In this document: positions 7,351 to 7,840 of the stretch, one piece after another
Position numbering within the stretch: position 1 is the stretch's first letter
How the letters are laid out: the number at the start of each line of letters is the position of its first letter
NCBI GenBank assembly: GCA_017632095.1
Contig: JAGBSA010000256.1
Span: 1-7,840 of the forward strand
From: Bacteroidales bacterium
GTDB lineage: Bacteria > Bacteroidota > Bacteroidia > Bacteroidales > P3
Length of the DNA: 7,840 nt
Direction: 5' to 3'
The notes under the pieces: model-generated
Seen by the model: the letters and a program-made list of their open reading frames with translations, nothing else
Told to the model about the DNA's origin: nothing
The model's database searches: none
Translations under genes and position numbers: made by a program

Positions 7351-7840
7351 ATGAAAAGATTAGTTTTAACAACTGCAATGTTGGTAATGTTCGCATTAAC
7401 AGCATGTACAAACAAAAAAATGGAAGATCAACTGATCTCACAAAAAGCTATGAATGATTCAATCGAAGCTGTATTGGCTAGCAAAAACGCAGAAATGGAA
7501 ATGCTTTTTCAACAGCTAAACGAGATTGAAGAAAGTCTTACAATGGTTACAAGTAAGTATGCAGACGTTTCAAAGTTGAAAGACAAGACCGGAGAAGTTA
7601 ATGCAGACACTCGTAGCCGCATCACTGCACAAATTCAAGATATCAACGAAATTCTAAATAACAACAAACAAAAAGTTGATAACCTAAATAGCCAATTGAA
7701 GAAAAGCGGTAAGAACAACAAAGAATTGACTGCTTTTATCGAAAAATTGCAAAGCAGAATCACTGAACAAGAAGAAGAAATCCAACTTTTGACAACAGAA
7801 TTGCAAAAGAAACAAATCGTCATCGAAAATTTGAACAAGA
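7351..7840 (+). CDS. Coiled-coil lipoprotein of unknown function (partial, 3' end outside window)
   Basis: The open frame starts at ATG 7351 and is still open at the window edge (163 codons). Residues 1-18 form a lipoprotein signal peptide: MKR, a hydrophobic stretch, then the lipobox LTAC with Cys19 as the lipidation site. The rest is highly charged (many Lys, Glu, Gln, Asn). It shows heptad-like spacing of Leu/Ile from about residue 24 to the end, for example ELQKKQIVIENLNK, so a long coiled coil is expected. After Cys19 the sequence is TNKKMED rather than a strongly acidic surface-export signal, so I infer that it faces the periplasm. Similar small coiled-coil lipoproteins are common in Bacteroidota, but I cannot name a function. 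It is transcribed divergently from the thi operon and need not be linked to thiamine. Confidence 0.85.
   Translation, partial: MKRLVLTTAMLVMFALTACTNKKMEDQLISQKAMNDSIEAVLASKNAEMEMLFQQLNEIEESLTMVTSKYADVSKLKDKTGEVNADTRSRITAQIQDINEILNNNKQKVDNLNSQLKKSGKNNKELTAFIEKLQSRITEQEEEIQLLTTELQKKQIVIENLNK

Noticed and set aside
7635..7838. Minus-strand open frame of 67 codons
   Set aside because: It is antisense to the lipoprotein coiled coil. Its hydrophobic, Cys/Phe/Leu-rich composition is what reversed Lys/Glu-rich codons give.

Overview
The window looks like a chromosomal segment of an A+T-rich member of the Bacteroidota, most likely Bacteroidales. Several things suggest this: the gene order of the thiamine cluster, A-rich leaders in place of strong Shine-Dalgarno sites, a TAnnTTTG-type -7 promoter element, a Bacteroidota-style coiled-coil lipoprotein, and what appears to be the tail of a type IX secretion cargo protein. 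The species cannot be named from the sequence alone.

About 90% of the window (roughly 7214 down to 159, all on the minus strand) is one thiamine biosynthesis operon. In transcription order it runs: -7 promoter (7207-7214), TPP riboswitch (7090-7174), thiD, thiS, a tenI-type thiE paralogue, thiE, thiG, thiC, thiH, thiF, then a terminator hairpin (159-193). ThiC makes HMP-P and ThiD phosphorylates it to HMP-PP. ThiF adenylates the carrier ThiS, which supplies sulfur. ThiH (radical SAM) makes dehydroglycine from tyrosine, and ThiG assembles the thiazole. The TenI-like protein probably aromatises the thiazole, and ThiE joins the two halves to give thiamine phosphate. The use of ThiH rather than ThiO fits an anaerobe.

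Three things depart from an ordinary thi operon. First, thiC is interrupted by a single in-frame TAA at codon 150, with no frameshift and with conserved ThiC sequence on both sides. Second, the three real gaps in the operon (thiE-thiG, thiG-thiC, thiC-thiH) are built from a degenerate tandem unit of about 21 nt that starts exactly at the upstream gene's TAA stop codon. The unit resembles a copied translation-initiation leader. Third, the 35 codons directly after the thiF stop, in the same frame, read like the end of a type IX secretion sorting domain.

To the right of the operon, divergently on the plus strand from 7351, is the start of a coiled-coil lipoprotein gene that runs off the window. 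The far left (1-157) holds nothing that can be called. No tRNA, rRNA, CRISPR array or insertion sequence was seen. The main content is a well-known pathway. The most plausible new elements are the stop-anchored repeats, the thiC stop and the sorting-domain relic.
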